The notes under the pieces were generated by a model, which was given only the letters and a program-made list of their open reading frames with translations, was not told the origin of the DNA and searched no databases. The position numbers and the translations under genes are program-made. A stretch of 64,000 bases of DNA from Sphingomonas sp. TDK1 (GTDB taxonomy: Bacteria > Pseudomonadota > Alphaproteobacteria > Sphingomonadales > Sphingomonadaceae): NCBI RefSeq assembly GCF_001650735.1, contig NZ_LXVY01000017.1, positions 89,517 to 153,516 of the forward strand, written 5' to 3'. Below, piece after piece: positions 1 through 8,765 of the stretch. How positions within the stretch are numbered: the stretch's first letter is position 1; each line of letters opens with the position of its first letter.

Positions 1-2091
1 CTTGGCTTCGTCGTCCAGATGGATGTGGACGCCGCGATCGGTGAGCTGCAGTTCGAGCTGGAGCACGAACTTGTCGACCACGCGGGCGACGACTTCCGGC
101 GGCAGATAGCCGAACGGCACGATCGCATCGAGGCGGTTGCGGAATTCGGGGGTGAAGAGATTCTTCACCGCCTCTTCCTGCACGTCCTCGCGGCTCAGCT
201 CGCCGAAGCCCACGCTTTCCTTCGCCATGTCCGACGCACCGGCATTGGTGGTCAGGATGAGGATGGTGTTGCGGAAGTCGACGGTCTTGCCGTGGTGGTC
301 GGTCAGCTTGCCGTTGTCCATCACCTGCAAGAGGATGTTGAACAGGTCCGGATGCGCCTTCTCGATCTCGTCGAGCAGCAGCACCGAATGCGGGTTCTGG
401 TCGACCGCATCGGTCAGCAGGCCGCCCTGGTCATAGCCGACATAGCCCGGAGGGGCGCCGATCAGCCGGCTGACCGAGTGGCGTTCCATGTACTCGGACA
501 TGTCGAAGCGCTGGAGCGGGATGCCGAGCAGCGTCGCCAGCTGCTTCGCCACCTCGGTCTTGCCGACGCCCGTGGGGCCCGAGAACAGATAGTTGCCGAT
601 CGGCTTGTCCGGATCGCGCAGGCCCGCACGGCTGAGCTTGATCGCCGAGGACAGGACTTCGATCGCCTTGTCCTGGCCGAACACGACGCGCTTCAGATCC
701 TGCTCGATATTGGCGAGCACGCGGGTGTCGTCCGACGAGACGGTCTTGGCCGGGATCCGCGCCATGGTCGCGATGACCTGCTCGATTTCCTTGGGCGTGA
801 TGACCTTCTTGCGCTTGGACGGCGCCACCAGCATCTGCATCGCGCCGACTTCGTCGATCACGTCGATCGCCTTGTCCGGCAGCTTGCGGTCGTTGATATA
901 GCGCGCCGACAGCTCGACCGCCGACTTGATCGCGTCGGGCGTGTACTTCACCGAATGATGCTGCTCGAACGCCGAGCGCAGGCCAGCCAGGATCTTCACC
1001 GTATCCTCGACCGACGGCTCGTTGACGTCGATCTTCTGGAAGCGGCGGAGCAGCGCGCGGTCCTTCTCGAAGTGGTTGCGGAATTCCTTGTAGGTGGTCG
1101 AGCCGATGCAACGGATCGAGCCGCCCGACAGCGCCGGCTTGAGCAGGTTCGATGCATCCATCGCGCCGCCGCTGGTGGCACCCGCGCCGATCACGGTGTG
1201 GATCTCGTCGATGAACAGCACCGCGTGCGGCAGCTTTTCGAGCTCCGAGACGACCTGCTTGAGGCGCTCCTCGAAGTCGCCGCGATAGCGGGTGCCGGCG
1301 AGCAGCGCGCCCATGTCGAGCGAGTAGATCACCGCTTCCTTGAGCACGTCGGGCACTTCGCCCTCGACGATCTTGCGGGCGAGACCCTCGGCGATGGCGG
1401 TCTTGCCGACGCCCGGATCGCCCACATAAAGCGGGTTGTTCTTGCTGCGCCGGCACAGGATCTGCACGGTGCGGTCGACTTCCGCCGCGCGGCCGATCAG
1501 CGGATCGACCTTGCCGATCTTCGCCTTCTCGTTGAGGTCGACGGTGAATTGCTTGAGCGCGCTCTCACCCTTGCCCGTCTTCGCCTCCTGCTTGTTCGAC
1601 TTGTCTTCCTCGGCAGCGCCCTTGGGGGTGCTCGCCTCGGTGGGCGTGGTGCCGCCCTTGCCGACGCCGTGGCTGATGAAGCTGACGGCATCGAGCCGGC
1701 TCATGTCCTGCTGCTGCAGGAAATAGACCGCATAGCTCTCGCGCTCGCTGAACAGCGCGACCAGCACATTGGCGCCGGTCACTTCGTCGCGGCCCGAGGA
1801 CTGGACGTGCAGGATCGCGCGCTGCACGACGCGCTGGAACCCGCTGGTGGGGGAGGGATCGGTGGCGTTGTCCACCTTCAGCGCTTCCAGCTCGGTATCG
1901 AGATAGTGCGCCACGGTGGTTTTCAGTTCGCCCAGGTCCACCCCGCACGCGCCCATCACCTTCGACGCATGTTCATCGTCGATCAGCGCGAGCAGGAGAT
2001 GCTCGAGCGTCGCATATTCGTGCCGGCGCGAGGACGCAGCCTCGAGCGCCTTGTGGAGGGTGGCTTCGAGAGCGGAGGCGAAACTAGGCAT
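1..2091 (-). CDS. clpA: ATP-dependent Clp protease ATP-binding subunit ClpA (3' end beyond window)
   Basis: This is the AAA+ unfoldase that feeds substrates to the ClpP peptidase in the cytoplasm. The minus-strand frame opens with ATG at 2091 (MPSFASALEATLHKALEAA) and runs without a stop to base 1, giving 697 residues of a family that is usually about 750-770, so roughly the last 60-80 residues lie outside the window. The N-terminal Clp_N repeat is visible (EYATLEHLLLALIDD). The first Walker A (GDPGVGKTAIAEG) maps near 1385-1425 and the second (GPTGVGKTEVAKQL) near 537-581, the two-AAA layout of ClpA. The last residues in the window (QLTDRGVHIHLDDEAK) match the C-terminal small domain. No clpS adaptor gene is adjacent. 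Long plus-strand frames over this gene are antisense artefacts. Confidence 0.95.
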   Translation of the reverse strand, partial: MPSFASALEATLHKALEAASSRRHEYATLEHLLLALIDDEHASKVMGACGVDLGELKTTVAHYLDTELEALKVDNATDPSPTSGFQRVVQRAILHVQSSGRDEVTGANVLVALFSERESYAVYFLQQQDMSRLDAVSFISHGVGKGGTTPTEASTPKGAAEEDKSNKQEAKTGKGESALKQFTVDLNEKAKIGKVDPLIGRAAEVDRTVQILCRRSKNNPLYVGDPGVGKTAIAEGLARKIVEGEVPDVLKEAVIYSLDMGALLAGTRYRGDFEERLKQVVSELEKLPHAVLFIDEIHTVIGAGATSGGAMDASNLLKPALSGGSIRCIGSTTYKEFRNHFEKDRALLRRFQKIDVNEPSVEDTVKILAGLRSAFEQHHSVKYTPDAIKSAVELSARYINDRKLPDKAIDVIDEVGAMQMLVAPSKRKKVITPKEIEQVIATMARIPAKTVSSDDTRVLANIEQDLKRVVFGQDKAIEVLSSAIKLSRAGLRDPDKPIGNYLFSGPTGVGKTEVAKQLATLLGIPLQRFDMSEYMERHSVSRLIGAPPGYVGYDQGGLLTDAVDQNPHSVLLLDEIEKAHPDLFNILLQVMDNGKLTDHHGKTVDFRNTILILTTNAGASDMAKESVGFGELSREDVQEEAVKNLFTPEFRNRLDAIVPFGYLPPEVVARVVDKFVLQLELQLTDRGVHIHLDDEAK

Positions 2092-2229
2092 TCGGATACA
2101 ACTCCAGTCGGGCCGAAAGGGTGCTGAGCCCGTCTTCCCCTATGTCGGGAGTGGCAGGCCCCGCATCAAGCGCTGCGGCCCCGCACCGGAGGATCGTGGC
2201 GTATCGCCCGAGTTCCGGTGCCTTGACGC

Positions 2230-2427
2230 TCATCTCTTAAATAGAGCGTCAGCGCTTGCACGATGGTGAACGGCGCGTTGAATCTTTTCTCGACATCGGG
2301 CGATCTCGGTTTCGAGCAGCGCAATTCGGGCTTCTAGTTCGGCCACCGAAAAGGGGTCGAGGTCCTGCTTTGCCAGCTGCACCGCGAGATCGTCGGATCG
2401 ACGCGGAAGATTTTCGTCGGCGTCCAT
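2230..2427 (-). CDS. DUF1192 family small protein
   Basis: A 65-residue protein starting at the ATG at 2427 (MDADENLPRRSDDL). It carries the DUF1192 pattern: an acidic linker, then DLDPFSVAELEARIALLETEI, a short amphipathic helix likely to form a coiled coil, and a C-terminal ADALFKR. The family is widespread in Alphaproteobacteria and has no assigned function. The gene lies head-to-head with the quinone oxidoreductase, about 80 bases apart if that gene starts at 2507. A longer open frame extends upstream to 2727, but it would run antisense into the oxidoreductase, so the family-length start is preferred. Confidence 0.85.
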   Translation of the reverse strand: MDADENLPRRSDDLAVQLAKQDLDPFSVAELEARIALLETEIARCREKIQRAVHHRASADALFKR

Positions 2428-2506
2428 GCGAGGAAACGTTGACCCTGGGGAGGTCGATGTCAATAAGGCCCCGAAGTTCCCCTTAGGCCAAAAAGCGACG
2501 AACCGA

Positions 2507-3517
2507 ATGATCGCAGCCGAAATGATGCTGGCCATCGACCCCGATGCGCCGGGCGGCCCTGAAGTCCTTGTCCCTGTGGCGCGACCTGTCCCGAAGCCCG
2601 GGATGGGCGAGGTGCTGGTGCGAGTCGCGGCGGCGGGCGTGAACCGCCCGGAAGTGTTGCAGCGGCAGGGCAAATACCCGCCGCCGCCGGGCGCCCCTTC
2701 CATTCTGGGCATGGAAATTGCCGGCACGGTGGTAGCGCTGGGGGACGGAATGGACGACTCGCTGCTCGGCAGGAAGGTCTGCGCGCTGATCGCGGGCGGC
2801 GCCTATGCCGAGTTCGCGGTGGCACCGGCCGGGCAATGCCTGGACGTGCCCGAGGGGCTGACCATGGTCGAGGCGGCGGCCTTCCCGGAAACGCTGTTCA
2901 CGGTGTGGTCGAACCTGTTCGATCGCGGCTGGGCACAGCCGGGCGAAACCGTGCTGGTCCATGGCGGCACCAGCGGCATCGGCACGATGGCGATCGCGCT
3001 TGCCAAGCTGTTCGGGCTGACCATCCTGGTTACGGCGGGTTCGGATGAAAAATGCGCGGCGGCGCGCGCGCTCGGCGCCGATCTCGCGATCAACTACAAG
3101 ACGCAGGATTTCGTCGCGGAAGTGAAGGCCTTTACCGGCGGCGAGGGCGTGCAGATCGTCATCGACATGGTCGGCGGCGACTATGTCGCGCGCAACCTGC
3201 AGTGCCTCGCCGAGGACGGCCGCCATGTCTCGATCGCGGTGCAGGGCGGGGCGACCGCGACGATCCCGGTTTGGGACGTGATGCGCCGCCGGCTGACGCT
3301 GACCGGCTCGACGCTGCGGCCGCGCTCGGTGGAATTCAAGTCGCTGCTCGCCGACGAGCTGCGCCGCCATGTCTGGCCGCTGGTCGCCGAGGGCAAGCTG
3401 AAGCCGATCATCGACCGCACCTATCCCTTCGCCGAGGCGCCCGCGGCGCACCGGCGGATGGAAGGGGGCGAGCATGTCGGCAAGATCGTGCTGACGATCG
3501 GCGACAATCTGGACTGA
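2507..3517 (+). CDS. NAD(P)H-quinone oxidoreductase, zeta-crystallin/PIG3-like
   Basis: A 336-residue medium-chain dehydrogenase/reductase of the zinc-free quinone oxidoreductase branch, which uses NAD(P)H to reduce quinones in the cytosol. The N-terminal GroES-like domain shows GEVLVRVAAAGVNRPEVLQR, and the nucleotide-binding fold has VHGGTSGIGTMAIALAK followed by a typical LGADLAINY segment. No structural-zinc cysteine cluster is seen. The frame is open from 2426, but that start would overlap the divergent DUF1192 gene. The ATG at 2507 (MIAAEMMLAIDPDAPGG) gives the usual family N-terminus and leaves an intergenic promoter space. A start at 2522 is also possible. Confidence 0.9.
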   Translation: MIAAEMMLAIDPDAPGGPEVLVPVARPVPKPGMGEVLVRVAAAGVNRPEVLQRQGKYPPPPGAPSILGMEIAGTVVALGDGMDDSLLGRKVCALIAGGAYAEFAVAPAGQCLDVPEGLTMVEAAAFPETLFTVWSNLFDRGWAQPGETVLVHGGTSGIGTMAIALAKLFGLTILVTAGSDEKCAAARALGADLAINYKTQDFVAEVKAFTGGEGVQIVIDMVGGDYVARNLQCLAEDGRHVSIAVQGGATATIPVWDVMRRRLTLTGSTLRPRSVEFKSLLADELRRHVWPLVAEGKLKPIIDRTYPFAEAPAAHRRMEGGEHVGKIVLTIGDNLD

Positions 3518-3529
3518 TCGGTCGCCTGC

Positions 3530-3952
3530 TCAGGCGGCGATGCGGTGCTGGCGCAGGGCCTCCTGCGCCATCGGCAGCAGCAACTGCTCCTGATGCGCGG
3601 CGCGGCGTTCGCACAGGCGCAGCAGACGCTGGGCGGCGGCGCGGTGGCCCTGCGGGTCCGCGAGGACGTTGCGCAGCGGCCAGGCGGTGAAGTGATCCTG
3701 GGTGCGCTCTCGCCATTCGAGGTCCTGCTCGGTCGTGCGGCGCGCCATCGCCTGGTGGGCGCAGTCGTCGCTTTCGCGCAGCACGGAAAGCAGCAGGCGG
3801 TCCTTCGTCAGGGCATGGACGCGCATGGCGTCCAGGATCCGGGTACGCGCCGCGTCCAGCGCGGCGGAAGTGGGTCGGCTATTGAGCAGCAGCAGGGCCT
3901 TGGCGGCGTCGGTGAGGTCTTGGGTGGTGGCGAAAAGCGAAGTGAATGGCAT
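3530..3952 (-). CDS. hypothetical all-helical protein, possibly hemerythrin-like
   Basis: A 140-residue protein without signal peptide or membrane segments, predicted to be almost entirely helical. Histidines fall at spacings that recall hemerythrin-like domains (DDCAHQAMAR, TQDHFTAWPL, AAHQEQLLLP), but the full iron-ligand set cannot be confirmed by eye, so the family call is tentative. The start at 3952 (MPFTSLFATTQDL) is preferred over 3973 because it begins the compact helical part. It is convergent with the quinone oxidoreductase, only 12 bases apart, and a small gene on the same strand lies just upstream. Confidence 0.6.
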   Translation of the reverse strand: MPFTSLFATTQDLTDAAKALLLLNSRPTSAALDAARTRILDAMRVHALTKDRLLLSVLRESDDCAHQAMARRTTEQDLEWRERTQDHFTAWPLRNVLADPQGHRAAAQRLLRLCERRAAHQEQLLLPMAQEALRQHRIAA

Positions 3953-3985
3953 CAGGGTCCTTCCTGATTGCATTCTAGCGCTTTT

Positions 3986-4147
3986 TCATGCGCGTGGGGT
4001 TCGTTGCCGCAATGAAATGAGTCGCGCGAGGTTCTTGCGAAGATCGGCCAGGTGCGGCTGGTCGATCGGCGGCGCGGCGGCGCGCCGGATCTGATCGGAC
4101 ATCGCCAGAATGTCGCGGACGATCGCCCGAAGTTGCTGCAACGACAC
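3986..4147 (-). CDS. small hypothetical protein, 53 aa
   Basis: A short frame with a GTG start at 4147 preceded by a strong purine-rich ribosome site (GGGGGAGG, about nine bases upstream). The peptide begins VSLQQLRAIVRDILAMSDQ, continues PIDQPHLADLRKNLARLISL and ends TPRA. The heptad-like leucines and charged residues suggest two amphipathic helices. It lies upstream of the hemerythrin-like gene on the same strand with a 33-base gap, so the two may be co-transcribed. No family is recognised. The support is the ribosome site and the protein-like composition. Confidence 0.45.
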   Translation of the reverse strand: MSLQQLRAIVRDILAMSDQIRRAAAPPIDQPHLADLRKNLARLISLRQRTPRA

Positions 4148-4337
4148 GCCGTCTATCCTCCCCCGCTTGTTGTAGAGGCACGATGCAGGCGGGCCTGGTT
4201 TCGCAGCCCGATGGTGCCAGTCGGTGCTGCTCGATCCTGGACTATGACAGTCGCGTGAAATCCCAACGATTCGATTTGTAACAATGCCGCGCCATAGGCG
4301 ATTCTCTACACTGCGCTAGCTGCACGGGAACTTGGGC

Positions 4338-5216
4338 ATGGCTACGATCACCAGGCTTTCGTTTGATGTCGCGGGTCTCGCGGACTTTCACGCGATCACC
4401 CCCACGATTCCGGAACGTCCGATCGGCGAACGTCGTAAATATCGCGCGATCTGGATCTCGGATGTCCATCTCGGCACCCGCGGCTGCAATGCCGAGATGC
4501 TGATCGACTTTCTCGACCATGTCGACAGCGATACCATGTATCTGGTGGGCGATATCATCGACGGCTGGGCGATGAAGAAGCGCTTTTACTGGCCGGCCAC
4601 GCACAACGACATCGTGTGGCGGGTGCTGAAGCGGGCGAAGCGCGGCACCGAGATCGTCTATATCCCGGGCAACCATGACGAGATGTTCCGCCAGTTCACC
4701 GGGCTCGATTTCGGCGGCGTGAAGATCAAGCGCCAGGCGATCCACACCACCGCCGACGGACGCCGCCTGCTCGTGCTGCACGGCGACGAGTTCGACGCGA
4801 TCACCATGTCCCACCGCTGGCTCGCCCATCTGGGGGATGCCGCCTACGAGATGATGATGACGCTCAATCGCTGGCTGAACGCGGTGCGGCGCTGGATGGG
4901 CCTGCCTTATTGGTCGCTGAGCAAATACGCCAAGCAGAAGGTGAAGAACGCCGTGTCCTTCATCTCCAAGTTCGAGGAAATCGTTGCGCGGGAAGCAGGT
5001 GCCCGCGGCGTGGACGGCGTAATCGCCGGGCACATCCACAAAGCGGAGATCCGCCCGATCGACGGCATCGATTATTATAACGACGGTGATTGGGTAGAGG
5101 GTTGCACGGCGCTGGTGGAGCATTACGACGGATCCATGGAAATTCTCCACTGGGCCGACGAGATGGCAGCGCGCGAGTCGCTGCCGGAGTCCGAGGTCAG
5201 ACTGGCGGCGGCGTGA
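4338..5216 (+). CDS. LpxH-like UDP-2,3-diacylglucosamine diphosphatase / metallophosphoesterase
   Basis: A 292-residue calcineurin-type metallophosphoesterase. All five metal-site blocks are present in order: ISDVHLGTRG (near residue 40), VGDIIDGW, IPGNHDEMF, LHGDEFD and IAGHIHKAEI. This architecture matches the LpxH-like group that hydrolyses UDP-2,3-diacylglucosamine during lipid A synthesis, although paralogues with other substrates share the motifs. ATG at 4338 is chosen; a TTG six bases upstream is an alternative. The 3' end overlaps or abuts the glycosyltransferase gene (GTGA at 5213-5216), which suggests a two-gene envelope-lipid or glycolipid operon. Confidence 0.85.
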   Translation: MATITRLSFDVAGLADFHAITPTIPERPIGERRKYRAIWISDVHLGTRGCNAEMLIDFLDHVDSDTMYLVGDIIDGWAMKKRFYWPATHNDIVWRVLKRAKRGTEIVYIPGNHDEMFRQFTGLDFGGVKIKRQAIHTTADGRRLLVLHGDEFDAITMSHRWLAHLGDAAYEMMMTLNRWLNAVRRWMGLPYWSLSKYAKQKVKNAVSFISKFEEIVAREAGARGVDGVIAGHIHKAEIRPIDGIDYYNDGDWVEGCTALVEHYDGSMEILHWADEMAARESLPESEVRLAAA

Positions 5217-5239
5217 CGGCAGCGGCGGGGGACCAGGCC

Positions 5240-6262
5240 GTGCGTATCGCAATCGTGACCGATGCCTGGGAGCCCCAGGTCAACGGCGTCGTCCGCACGC
5301 TCCAATCGGTGCGGCGGGTGTTGGAGAGCCAGGGCCATCAGGTACTGGTGGTCTCGCCGGACAAATTCTATTCGCTGCCGTGCCCGACCTATCCGGAGAT
5401 CCGGCTGGCGATCACCAGCGTCGCCGCCGTGGGTGCGATGCTGGAGGCGTTCGCCCCCAACGCGATCCACTTGGCGACCGAAGGGCCGCTATGCGTTGCC
5501 GCGCGGCGCTGGTGCTTGCGGCAAAAGCGTCCGTTCACCACCGCCTACCACACCCAGTTCCCCGATTATGTCTCGGCGCGGTCGGGCGTGCCGGCCGAAT
5601 GGATCTGGCGCTATATCCGCTGGTTCCACACGCCCAGCGCGACGATCCTCGCTTCGACGGCATCGATCCGCCAGTCGCTGGTCGATCACGGCCTGCCCCA
5701 GGTGCGCCACTGGGGGCGGGGTGTCGACCTCGCCAATTTCCATCCCGGCATCGCGCCGCATCCGGGCGTGGCGGACTTGCCCGGCCCGGTGATGCTGTAT
5801 GTCGGCAGGGTGGCGGTCGAGAAGAATCTCGAGGCGTTTCTCAGCGTCGACCGGCCCGGCACCAAGGTCGTCGTGGGCGACGGGCCGGCGCGGGCGATGC
5901 TGGAGGCGAAATATCCCGATGCCGTGTTCCTCGGCGCGCAGTTCGGGACCGATCTTGCCGCCGCCTATGCCGGGGCGGACGTGTTCGTTTTCCCCAGCAG
6001 GACGGACACGTTCGGCCTGGTGATGATCGAGGCACTGGCCTGCGGCACGCCGGTCGCGGCCTATCCGGTAACCGGGCCGGTAGATGTGCTGACGCCGGAA
6101 ACCGGCGTGATGGACGAGGATCTGGGCGTCGCCATCGACAAGGCGCTCACCCTGGACCGCGGCGCCTGCGCCACCTATGGCCGCAGCTTCACCTGGGAAG
6201 CGAGCGCCCGACAGTTTCTTAGCGCGCTGGTGCCGATCGGCTGCGAGAAGGTCGCCGCCTGA
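5240..6262 (+). CDS. glycosyltransferase family 4 (GT-B, MgtA/SQD2-like)
   Basis: A 340-residue GT-B glycosyltransferase that probably transfers a nucleotide-activated sugar to a lipid acceptor at the inner membrane. The N-terminal half begins VRIAIVTDAWEPQVNGVVRT, typical of diacylglycerol or phosphatidylinositol glycosyl- and mannosyltransferases. The C-terminal half has MLYVGRVAVEKNLEAFL, the donor-site segment VFVFPSRTDTFGLVMIEALA and CGTPVAAYPV. GTG at 5240 has a GGGGGA ribosome site seven bases upstream. A GTG at 5213 overlapping the upstream stop is the other candidate and would imply translational coupling. The partner phosphoesterase supports an envelope glycolipid role. Confidence 0.85.
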   Translation: MRIAIVTDAWEPQVNGVVRTLQSVRRVLESQGHQVLVVSPDKFYSLPCPTYPEIRLAITSVAAVGAMLEAFAPNAIHLATEGPLCVAARRWCLRQKRPFTTAYHTQFPDYVSARSGVPAEWIWRYIRWFHTPSATILASTASIRQSLVDHGLPQVRHWGRGVDLANFHPGIAPHPGVADLPGPVMLYVGRVAVEKNLEAFLSVDRPGTKVVVGDGPARAMLEAKYPDAVFLGAQFGTDLAAAYAGADVFVFPSRTDTFGLVMIEALACGTPVAAYPVTGPVDVLTPETGVMDEDLGVAIDKALTLDRGACATYGRSFTWEASARQFLSALVPIGCEKVAA

Positions 6263-6316
6263 AACGCGGAAACGCTTGCCCCAGCGGGCAAGCTACCCTA
6301 CATCAAGACCATGTGT

Positions 6317-6337
6317 GGCCGCCCGTGATGGGCGGCC
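6317..6337 (+). terminator. hairpin terminator after the glycosyltransferase gene
   Basis: A perfect 8-bp inverted repeat (GGCCGCCC, loop gtgat, GGGCGGCC) lies 55 bases after the glycosyltransferase stop. It is followed by a moderately T-rich stretch (cttattgttt). It sits just ahead of the ribosome site of trcR, so it may also act as a leader hairpin for that gene. Confidence 0.55.
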
Positions 6338-6366
6338 CTTATTGTTTCAAGTTCCGGAGATCCACC

Positions 6367-7032
6367 GTGGCCCAGCCGCTGATGCCGCACGCGACCGCTT
6401 CCTGGCTGGTCGACAACACGTCGCTGTCGTTCGAGCAGATCGCCGAGTTCTGCGGTCTCCACATCCTCGAAGTGCAGGCGATCGCTGACGATACCGCCGC
6501 GACCAAGCTCACCGGCCGCGACCCGGTGCGCGCGCACGAACTGACGATGGACGAGATCGAGAAGGGGCAGGCGAACCCCAATTACGTCCTCAAGATGCAG
6601 AAGGGTCCGGAGCAGGTCCGCCGCACCAAGGGGCCTCGCTACACGCCGGTCTCCAAGCGCCAGGACAAGCCGGACGGCATCGCCTGGATCCTGCGCCACC
6701 ACCCCGAGGTTTCGGACGGCGCGATCGGCAAGCTGATCGGCACCACCCGCACCACCATCGCCGCGATCCGCGACCGCACCCACTGGAACATCGGCAACAT
6801 CGTGCCGAAGGACCCGGTGACGCTGGGCCTGTGCTCGCAGCGCGAACTGGATGCGCTGGTCGCCAAGGCCGCCAAGGCGGCCGGTATCGAAGCGCCGACC
6901 GACACGCGCCTGGAAGGCGACCGCGAGGCACTGATCGAGCAGCTGCGCGCCGAGCGCTATGCCGCCAGCCATGTGCCCGAAGCGCAGGATGCGCCGATCG
7001 AGCATACGGCGGAGAGCCTGTTCAAGCATTGA
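6367..7032 (+). CDS. trcR: cell cycle transcriptional regulator TrcR (DUF1013)
   Basis: A 221-residue DUF1013 protein, a family conserved across Alphaproteobacteria and named TrcR for its role in cell-cycle transcription. The N-terminal part (WLVDNTSLSFEQIAEFCGLH, followed by LEVQAIAD) reads as a helix-turn-helix. A second HTH-like block lies at HHPEVSDGAIGKLIGTTRTT. The family N-terminus MAQPLMP corresponds to GTG at 6367, with a CGGAG ribosome site upstream; longer in-frame starts lie within the terminator hairpin and are rejected. A strong hairpin follows the stop, so the gene appears monocistronic. Confidence 0.88.
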   Translation: MAQPLMPHATASWLVDNTSLSFEQIAEFCGLHILEVQAIADDTAATKLTGRDPVRAHELTMDEIEKGQANPNYVLKMQKGPEQVRRTKGPRYTPVSKRQDKPDGIAWILRHHPEVSDGAIGKLIGTTRTTIAAIRDRTHWNIGNIVPKDPVTLGLCSQRELDALVAKAAKAAGIEAPTDTRLEGDREALIEQLRAERYAASHVPEAQDAPIEHTAESLFKH

Positions 7033-7054
7033 GATCGCCTTCCCGGGCGTAGAC

Positions 7055-7091
7055 GAACGGGCTCCGGCGCACCCTGCGCCGGAGCCCGTTC
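7055..7091 (+). terminator. strong hairpin after trcR
   Basis: A perfect 16-bp inverted repeat (left arm GAACGGGCTCCGGCGC, loop accct, right arm its complement) lies 22 bases after the trcR stop. The following tgcttgtt is only weakly T-rich. Confidence 0.75.
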
Positions 7092-7172
7092 TGCTTGTTG
7101 GGACAGCTTTGCTCGCGTGATCCGGTGCGATAGGCTTCGTGCGGGGCGGGGACCCCAAGGAGGAGGATCGCC

Positions 7173-8036
7173 ATGTGTGACGAACAGACCGCAGCCGACA
7201 ATGCGCGTGTGCTGGGCGGAATGACCCGCCGCGGCTTCACCGCCGCCGCCGCTGCGACCGGCGTGATGGCGATCCTGCCGAGCCCGGCCAATGCCGCGGC
7301 GGTGAAGGGCCGGGACGTCACGATCAAGACGGCCGACGGCACCGCCGATGCCTATTTCGTCGCACCCGCGAGCGGCCGGCACCCGGCCGTGCTGGTGTGG
7401 CCGGACATCATGGGCCTGCGCCCCGCCTTTCGGCAGATGGCCGATCGGCTGGCGCAATCGGGCTATGCGGTGCTGACGGTCAACCAGTTCTACCGCTCGA
7501 CCAAGGCGCCGTTCCTGAAAGCCGGCCAGTCGTTCGACCAGCCCGAGGTACGCGCGATGATCATGCCGTGGCGCGATCCGCTCACGCCCGCCGCGATCAC
7601 CGCCGACGCCAGGAGCTTCGCCGCGTTTCTGGATGCCCAGCCGGAGGTGGATACCAAGCGCGGCCTGGGCAGCACCGGCTATTGCATGGGCGGGCCCTTC
7701 GTGTTCCGTACCGCCGCCGCGCTGCCCGGCCGGGTAAAGGCCGGGGGCAGCTTCCACGGCGCGCCGCTGGTGAGCGAGGCACCGGACAGTCCGCACAAGC
7801 TCGTGCCGGAGATGCAGGGGCGCTATCTGCTCGCCATCGCCGAAAATGACGACGCGCGTGCGCCCGGCGACAAGGAGGCATTGCGCACCGCCTTCACGGC
7901 TGCGGCGCTGCCCGCCGAGATCGAGGTCTATGCCGGCACCATGCATGGCTGGTGCCCGCCCGACAGCCGCGTCTACAACGCCGTCCAAGCGGATCGCGCA
8001 TGGGATCGATTGCTCAAGACCTTCGCCAGCCTCTGA
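7173..8036 (+). CDS. dienelactone hydrolase family protein with Tat-type signal
   Basis: A 287-residue alpha/beta hydrolase of the dienelactone hydrolase family. The N-terminus carries a twin-arginine motif (MTRRGFTAAAAATG) and a hydrophobic stretch ending ANAAA, so export by Tat is likely. The catalytic triad can be read as the nucleophile Cys in GYCMGG, an Asp in the AENDDARAPG segment and His in GTMHGWCPP, as expected for a Cys-type dienelactone hydrolase. The substrate is unknown. The ATG at 7173 has a GGAGGA ribosome site. The next gene (GST) follows after 78 bases on the same strand. Confidence 0.88.
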   Translation: MCDEQTAADNARVLGGMTRRGFTAAAAATGVMAILPSPANAAAVKGRDVTIKTADGTADAYFVAPASGRHPAVLVWPDIMGLRPAFRQMADRLAQSGYAVLTVNQFYRSTKAPFLKAGQSFDQPEVRAMIMPWRDPLTPAAITADARSFAAFLDAQPEVDTKRGLGSTGYCMGGPFVFRTAAALPGRVKAGGSFHGAPLVSEAPDSPHKLVPEMQGRYLLAIAENDDARAPGDKEALRTAFTAAALPAEIEVYAGTMHGWCPPDSRVYNAVQADRAWDRLLKTFASL

Positions 8037-8114
8037 CCGATTGACCGGCCCGCGGTTTCGTGTTCCCCTCTTGTTCCCGGCCATCCGAGTCGGGAGCAAC
8101 AGGGGTACGGGGCC

Positions 8115-8750
8115 ATGACGGACCAGCTGATTCTCTACACCAATCCGCAATCGCGCGGGCGGATCGCACGCTGGATGCTTGAGGAAGTGGGTGCCACCTA
8201 CAGCGTCGAGGTGATGGACTATGCCTCGACGATGAAGGGCGAGGCGTATCGCGCGATCAATCCCATGGGGAAGGTGCCGGCGATCGTCCATGACGGCAAG
8301 GTCGTTACCGAATGCGCGGCGATCTGCGCCTATCTGGCGGAAGCCTTCCCGAATGCGGGCCTTGCGCCGCTGCCGGCGGAGCGGGCGGATTATTATCGCT
8401 GGCTGTTCTATGCGGCCGGGCCGGTGGAACAGGCGGCGACCAACAATTACGCCAAGTTCGACTCGGGCGAGCAGTCGCGCATGTTCGGCTATGGCAATTA
8501 CGACCTCGTCGTCGAGGTGCTCGACCAGCTGCTCTCGTCTCGCGCCTATGCCACCGGCGAGCGCTTCACTGCCGCAGACGTGTATCTGGGCTCGCAGATC
8601 GGCTGGACGATGATGTTCGGCATGCTGCCGAAGCGCGATTCCTTCCTGGCCTATATCGAACGCGTGCAGGGCCGCGAGGCATATCAGCGCGCTTGGGCCA
8701 TGGACGACGCGCTGGTCGCTGCGCAGCAAAAGGCGGCCGAGCCGGCTTGA
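8115..8750 (+). CDS. glutathione S-transferase family protein
   Basis: A 211-residue cytosolic GST. The N-terminal thioredoxin fold starts LILYTNPQSRGRIARWMLEE and has the conserved glutathione-binding block NPMGKVPAIVHDG and TECAAICAYLAEAFP. The C-terminal helical domain includes the ERFTAADVYLGSQIGW motif, a standard GST N-capping region. The Ser in PQSRGR is the likely activating residue. It follows the dienelactone hydrolase on the same strand, which is compatible with a detoxification pair, but the substrates are unknown. Confidence 0.88.
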   Translation: MTDQLILYTNPQSRGRIARWMLEEVGATYSVEVMDYASTMKGEAYRAINPMGKVPAIVHDGKVVTECAAICAYLAEAFPNAGLAPLPAERADYYRWLFYAAGPVEQAATNNYAKFDSGEQSRMFGYGNYDLVVEVLDQLLSSRAYATGERFTAADVYLGSQIGWTMMFGMLPKRDSFLAYIERVQGREAYQRAWAMDDALVAAQQKAAEPA

Positions 8751-8765
8751 TGGCCCGTCGCGACG

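Noticed and set aside
19..2127. A 702-codon plus-strand open frame over clpA
   Set aside because: It is antisense to clpA, whose minus-strand frame has both Walker motifs and the Clp_N domain; the plus-strand protein is Arg/Asp/His-rich composition artefact.
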